A DNA stretch of 55,110 nucleotides from an uncultured Lachnospiraceae bacterium (GTDB lineage Bacteria; Bacillota; Clostridia; Lachnospirales; Lachnospiraceae), in contig CAJUJP010000028.1 of NCBI GenBank assembly GCA_910586615.1, positions 2,857-57,966 of the forward strand. The letters run 5' to 3'. A program made the position numbers and the translations under genes. Positions 52,665 through 55,110 of this stretch are shown here, in pieces (the first letter of the stretch is position 1; every line of letters starts with the position of its first letter). The notes below the pieces were generated by a model. It did no database searches and had not been told where the DNA came from. It saw only the letters and a list, made by a program, of their open reading frames with translations.

Positions 52665-52716
52665 CGACCGCTTTTTGAAAAGGGGGTTTGGGTTCCTTTG
52701 CCCCCTTTTCTGGTCG
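52665..52716. other. Large hairpin, copy 2
   Basis: Same sequence as 52036-52087, with stem GAAAAGGGGG (52677-52686)/CCCCCTTTTC (52701-52710) inside CGACC/GGTCG. The gap up to the next gene at 52840 shows nothing else. Confidence 0.75.
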
Positions 52717-52839
52717 AAAAAAGGTTAGAAATGCGATGCCTGTCCCGCCTTAAATAATCCCCCGCTCATACAACAACATCATTTCCCTATGTAAAGGCCA
52801 GGGTCTTCCGCGCCATTGATTCTTCTATGCTCTTTCAAA

Positions 52840-53112
52840 CTAACTGATAACTTTATCCTCTGTTTTTGAAATTACTATTGACATGTCATTTTCACTTGTT
52901 GGAATCACTTCAACTGTTACAGGAACATTACACAAATCAAGGTTTATCGTTTCTTTTGCTTGCTCAATAATATGATGAAGTAATTTATACCGATAACGTT
53001 GTGCTGCTTCTGTATTAGCAGAAAATTCATTTATCTCTATGCATTGTTCTTCGAAATCTTCTTTTGAAAGTAAACAACATATTTTATCTTTTTGGTATAT
53101 TCTTATCTTCAT
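52840..53112 (-). CDS. MecA N-domain-like mini-protein
   Basis: 90 residues. MKIRIYQKDKICCLLSKEDF, then EEQCIEINEF, a helix with LLHHIIEQAKE, and ends with TVEVIPTSENDMSIVISKTE. The order of strands, the S-x-x-D-hydrophobic-E-E segment and the last strand match the N-terminal substrate-binding domain of MecA, the ClpC adaptor of Firmicutes. The C-terminal ClpC-binding domain of MecA (over 100 residues) is missing. A free N-domain could compete with the host adaptor or shield a substrate (inference). It is the second gene of a leftward pair with the RHH repressor. Confidence 0.5.
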   Translation of the reverse strand: MKIRIYQKDKICCLLSKEDFEEQCIEINEFSANTEAAQRYRYKLLHHIIEQAKETINLDLCNVPVTVEVIPTSENDMSIVISKTEDKVIS

Positions 53113-53138
53113 TCATCCACTCTCTTATTTATGTTTAT

Positions 53139-53333
53139 CTATCCAGTTTTGGTAATTGATACCCCCAGTTTATTTATACGTCCATGCTCTTTTTGATATT
53201 GTTCAACATATTGCTTAATTATTATGGCAGCCATTTTAGATTCAGTTCTATCTTCTCTTTTGCAAATTTCCTTGAATGCGCTATATATGTCTTCATCAAC
53301 TACTGTTTGAATAATTGGTTTCTTTGTTGGCAT
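53139..53333 (-). CDS. Ribbon-helix-helix (Arc/MetJ-type) repressor
   Basis: 64 residues from the ATG at 53333 (TAGGAGT, 6 nt); a longer frame to 53393 overlaps the operators. PIIQTVVDEDIYSAFKEICK forms the strand and first helix, RTESKMAAIIIKQYVEQYQ the second, a usual RHH dimer layout. Three operator-like repeats lie in front, between it and the rightward coat operon, so it probably represses both directions. It is the likely lysogeny switch of the element (inference). Confidence 0.75.
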   Translation of the reverse strand: MPTKKPIIQTVVDEDIYSAFKEICKREDRTESKMAAIIIKQYVEQYQKEHGRINKLGVSITKTG

Positions 53334-53360
53334 AGTTACTCCTATCAAAATGTTATTGAC

Positions 53361-53425
53361 AGTTAATAACTCTGTATGATATCGTTCACACATAAGTTAT
53401 TAACTTTTATTATCGGTTAATAATG
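53361..53425. promoter_or_regulatory. Three RHH operator repeats
   Basis: AGTTAATAACT (53361-53371), AGTTATTAACT (53395-53405) and GGTTAATAATG (53415-53425); the first two are inverted with respect to each other. They lie in the divergent promoter region of the repressor and the coat operon. Confidence 0.65.
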
Positions 53426-53449
53426 TTTACTTTCTCCACCGCAGGACAC

Positions 53450-53551
53450 ATGCAATACCCCTACTGCGCGTCCTGCGGCAAATGGAGACGATTTATTTCC
53501 ATGATAGCAGAGGAAAAGGGAAAAGGCAAGCAGCAGGAAAGGATAAGGTAA
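53450..53551 (+). CDS. Tiny CxxC protein, first ORF of the phage-like operon
   Basis: 33 residues: MQYPYCASCGKWRRFISMIA, then a basic Lys/Gly/Gln-rich tail. There is a single CxxC (CASC), which could bind metal as a dimer, and a basic end that suits nucleic-acid binding. The ribosome site is weak (AGGAC). Its stop is 6 bp before the next start. Unknown family; it is too small to be certain. Confidence 0.4.
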   Translation: MQYPYCASCGKWRRFISMIAEEKGKGKQQERIR

Positions 53552-53557
53552 AGGCGC

Positions 53558-53785
53558 ATGGAAGAGGCTTGGACAGAATACCGTGGAGGAATGCCAGGTC
53601 TCCTGCTGATCATCAGAAACGGTGTTATACACTGCACACTAAAACAAGTCCGGGTATGGGAGGGGGATGCTTCCATGGGTGCAGTGTCTGACATAAATGC
53701 AGTTACAGACAAGCCCATAGGGAAAGGAAAAGGTAAGGAAAATGGACAATGTAAGACGGCAGGTATTGGGTTACCGCAACTTTAA
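53558..53785 (+). CDS. Small phage-like protein of unknown function
   Basis: 75 residues. EYRGGMPGLLLIIRNGVIHCTLKQVRVWEGDAS looks like a small beta-rich fold; the tail is rich in Lys and Gly (GKGKGKENG). AAGG sites precede it. It overlaps the next gene by 44 bp. I recognise no family; its place in the operon corresponds to ssDNA-binding or other early genes in filamentous phages. Confidence 0.4.
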   Translation: MEEAWTEYRGGMPGLLLIIRNGVIHCTLKQVRVWEGDASMGAVSDINAVTDKPIGKGKGKENGQCKTAGIGLPQL

Positions 53786-54017
53786 CAGAAAATCGGACGG
53801 CAAGCCCCTGACAGTTATCACAGTGATCTGGCAGTGCACGCCGGAAGATAACGAGCATGGATCGTTTGGAAACCGGTATCGGGATATCTTCGTTCCTGAT
53901 GGACTGGTCGGCACACTGAAACCCGACTGCATCGGGCAGGAACTTGTTTTACAGTATGAACTCGGCGGCTTCGGCAGTCCTGTAGTCACCGATATTACAT
54001 TTAAGCCATGGAAGTAG
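53742..54017 (+). CDS. Small phage-like protein, possible ssDNA-binding role
   Basis: 91 residues, with AAGGTAAGGAA before the ATG. Predicted all-beta: LTVITVIWQCTPED, GNRYRDIFVPDGLVG, then GQELVLQYELGGFGSPVVTD. No signal or membrane segment. Size and place before the coat genes recall gene V proteins of filamentous phages, which coat progeny ssDNA, but no motif proves it. Overlaps the previous frame and is followed by the acidic membrane protein gene. Confidence 0.5.
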   Translation: MDNVRRQVLGYRNFNRKSDGKPLTVITVIWQCTPEDNEHGSFGNRYRDIFVPDGLVGTLKPDCIGQELVLQYELGGFGSPVVTDITFKPWK

Positions 54018-54025
54018 GTGGCCGC

Positions 54026-54478
54026 ATGGAAGATCTGGAAACGAAAATTCCGGAGCCTGCACCAGACAACCAGCAGCCCGCTGATCCGGCCCCGGAAGAA
54101 GAAACAGGTCCCCAAACCGGACCGGAAGATACCGGATCTGAAGGCCAGGCTGAAGGATCTGGAACAGAATCCCCGGAAGAAAATGACAAAACGGAAGACC
54201 TGCCCGGGGAAACCGCAGGCCAGGAGGATGATACAGTCAGTGGCAATGATGCCGGTAATGTCATCACGATCAGCGGCAATGCAGTCATCTTTCCGGAAGA
54301 CTTCGACCTGTCACAGCTTGGAAGCGGCGAAAGCAGCAACGGCGACACGACCGCATTCATAGATGTGATAAAGGCCCAGACCGATAACACAACGGCCGGA
54401 TTTGTCTGTGTAACTTTTCTGCTGGGCCTGCTGTCAGGTGCGGTCCTTGTATCCGCTTTCCGTCTGAGGAGGGTCTGA
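54026..54478 (+). CDS. Acidic Pro/Glu/Asp-rich protein with one C-terminal membrane helix
   Basis: 150 residues from the ATG at 54026 (AGGTGG, 4-5 nt); an ATG at 54008 has no site. The first ~70 residues are low-complexity acidic (Pro, Glu, Asp, Gly). Middle part GNVITISGNAVIFPEDFDLS. The C-terminal helix TTAGFVCVTFLLGLLSGAVL is followed by RLRRV. A membrane protein with the acidic part on one side; it could be a minor virion or assembly protein. Its stop abuts the next start (TGAAATG). Confidence 0.6.
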   Translation: MEDLETKIPEPAPDNQQPADPAPEEETGPQTGPEDTGSEGQAEGSGTESPEENDKTEDLPGETAGQEDDTVSGNDAGNVITISGNAVIFPEDFDLSQLGSGESSNGDTTAFIDVIKAQTDNTTAGFVCVTFLLGLLSGAVLVSAFRLRRV

Positions 54479-54479
54479 A

Positions 54480-54614
54480 ATGCTTCAGAACATGATACAC
54501 CAATACGTCACTATTGCCGGTATCGGGCTTGTCCTGGGCGGTTCCCTGGCCGGCATTGTGATAATACTCGATTACGTGATAACAAGCGTGTTTTCGATGA
54601 TGAAAGGCAGGTGA
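54480..54614 (+). CDS. Small single-helix membrane protein (minor coat-like)
   Basis: 44 residues: MLQNMIHQYVTIAGIGLVLG, then GSLAGIVIILDYVITSVFSM and MKGR. One or two hydrophobic stretches and a basic end, with a GAGGAGGG site in the previous gene's tail. Size and position just before the pVIII-like gene recall pVII/pIX of Ff phages, the end-cap proteins. The assignment is by position and size only. Confidence 0.55.
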   Translation: MLQNMIHQYVTIAGIGLVLGGSLAGIVIILDYVITSVFSMMKGR

Positions 54615-54619
54615 AAAGT

Positions 54620-54865
54620 ATGATGAATTTAACAGCAGCTGCATCTTTAGGTGCAGCAAAACTTGCAGCCCTTCCCGCAGCTGTGTCAGCAGGCGGTGAC
54701 GCTGCCAGCTTCGATATTGTCGGCATTATGAAGGACTCCGTTGATACAACCCAGGCCCAGGCATTTTCAGTCCTGGCTGTCGTGGTTCCTGCGATCGTTG
54801 TTTTAGTAGGCGCCAGCGTCTGTATCAGATACGGGATCGGCTGGATTAAGAGGATCAAAGCTTAG
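54620..54865 (+). CDS. pVIII-like major coat protein
   Basis: 81 residues from the ATG at 54620 (AGGTG, 6 nt); a GTG at 54611 would add three residues with a Lys. An Ala-rich leader ends with AVSA, a signal peptidase site. The predicted mature protein of about 57 residues has an amphipathic acidic start (GGDAASFDIVGIMKDSVDTT), one hydrophobic helix (LAVVVPAIVVLVGASV) and a basic C-terminus (WIKRIKA) facing the DNA. That is the exact plan of filamentous-phage coat proteins (compare pVIII VVVIVGATIGIKLF). A terminator-like hairpin follows, as after gene VIII in M13. Confidence 0.7.
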   Translation: MMNLTAAASLGAAKLAALPAAVSAGGDAASFDIVGIMKDSVDTTQAQAFSVLAVVVPAIVVLVGASVCIRYGIGWIKRIKA

Positions 54866-54884
54866 GTCATTCCGGAACGGGCTG

Positions 54885-54928
54885 AGGTGTTATCAAACGC
54901 CCCGGCCCTTTCTGTTTCCGGAATTCTG
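54885..54928 (+). terminator. Hairpin after the coat gene
   Basis: GGGC-TGAGGTGTT, ATC loop, AAACGCCCC-GGCCC, then TTTCTGTTT. A strong stem with a fair T-rich tail. In Ff phages a strong terminator after gene VIII raises coat expression over downstream genes. Confidence 0.55.
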
Positions 54929-54951
54929 CAAAAAATAAACAGGGTGATTTT

Positions 54952-55110
54952 ATGAAAATGAAAAAAAGAAAACATCTGATAAACACAAACCAACCATCCA
55001 TCCCGGCATGGAAGCAGAAAATTTCCTGTATCCTGCTTACAATTGTTCTGGTTATCGGAATACTGCCGCTGTACCCGCTCCCTGTGAAAGCATCAGCGGT
55101 CCCGGTTGAC
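54952..55110 (+). CDS. Secreted protein, partial (candidate adsorption protein)
   Basis: 53 codons up to the right edge, with AGGGTG before the ATG. A basic N-region (MKMKKRKHLINTNQ), a hydrophobic helix (ISCILLTIVLVIGILPL) and VKASA form a signal peptide; the mature protein begins near AVPVD. After the coat gene, filamentous phages usually encode the adsorption protein pIII. The body lies outside the window, so this is a guess by position. Confidence 0.6.
   Translation, partial: MKMKKRKHLINTNQPSIPAWKQKISCILLTIVLVIGILPLYPLPVKASAVPVD

Larger units (their letters stand above)
52203..52743. repeat. Duplicated toxin-antitoxin unit, copy 2
   Basis: See copy 1 at 51558-52114. The stretch from TTTTGCCTACTGG to CTGT at the right end is almost unchanged, so the duplication is recent or kept uniform, whereas the toxin part has diverged. 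Confidence 0.9.

Noticed and set aside
53417..53718. - strand frames opposite the start of the coat operon
   Set aside because: They run against the operon, overlap the operators and have no ribosome site; the + strand frames form a tightly spaced series.

Overview
The window looks like chromosome from a Gram-positive, spore-forming anaerobe of the Clostridia, most likely a Lachnospiraceae member. The reasons are moderate G+C, AGGAGG-type ribosome sites, a perfect CIRCE/HrcA operator, a NiCo riboswitch, an ECF sigma/RsiV pair, YtaF, SpoIID-like proteins with peptidoglycan-binding modules, and a four-gene block resembling the DUF5716/DUF5717 families of that group. The genus cannot be told from the sequence. 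Family names are recalled from sequence features, not from a search.

Layout. 1-11.2 kb is cell envelope and sensing: a SpoIID/peptidoglycan-binding/LysM protein cut by the left edge, a DUF5722-like glycosidase, a cation exporter behind a NiCo riboswitch, an amidase-deacetylase fusion with eight 11-bp repeats upstream, and a VCBS protein/response regulator/histidine kinase/membrane protein operon. 11.3-15 kb has purB, a small kinase-like protein and an Rpn-type nuclease with tetrapeptide repeats. 15.2-22.4 kb is one uncharacterised operon: a very large repeat protein, an actin/Hsp70-like ATPase, a TPR protein and a membrane-anchored coiled-coil protein. 22.6-28.7 kb has a second SpoIID-like protein, a large surface protein, a lipoprotein and a sigma-V/RsiV-like pair. 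29-45.6 kb is mostly housekeeping: htpG, prsA-like, a PHP phosphoesterase, ilvE, a soluble hybrid kinase, folA, thyA, a beta-CASP RNase, ytaF, a Ca2+-type ATPase, greA and a lipoprotein. 45.8-50.1 kb has an AgrC/AgrA-like pair and a lipoprotein gene whose 3' end is fused to a small piece of phage rep.

50.3 kb to the right edge is an accessory element that best fits a filamentous (inovirus-like) prophage, or a relative, in a Gram-positive host. A likely tRNA 3'-end remnant (attachment site) is followed by three hairpins, a Rep_trans/RstA-like initiator, two tandem Fst/par-like type I toxin-antitoxin modules in a ~550-bp duplication, a leftward RHH repressor plus a MecA-N-like mini-protein, and a rightward operon of tiny genes. 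That operon includes a pVIII-like coat protein followed by a probable terminator, then a secreted protein cut by the right edge. The morphogenesis ATPase and any integrase would lie beyond the window.

Most connected observations: the two toxin-antitoxin modules share promoters but differ in the short repeats that should set antisense pairing; and a host transcript near 47.9 kb carries about 73 nt antisense to a rep gene very like the resident one, of which 42 nt match perfectly.
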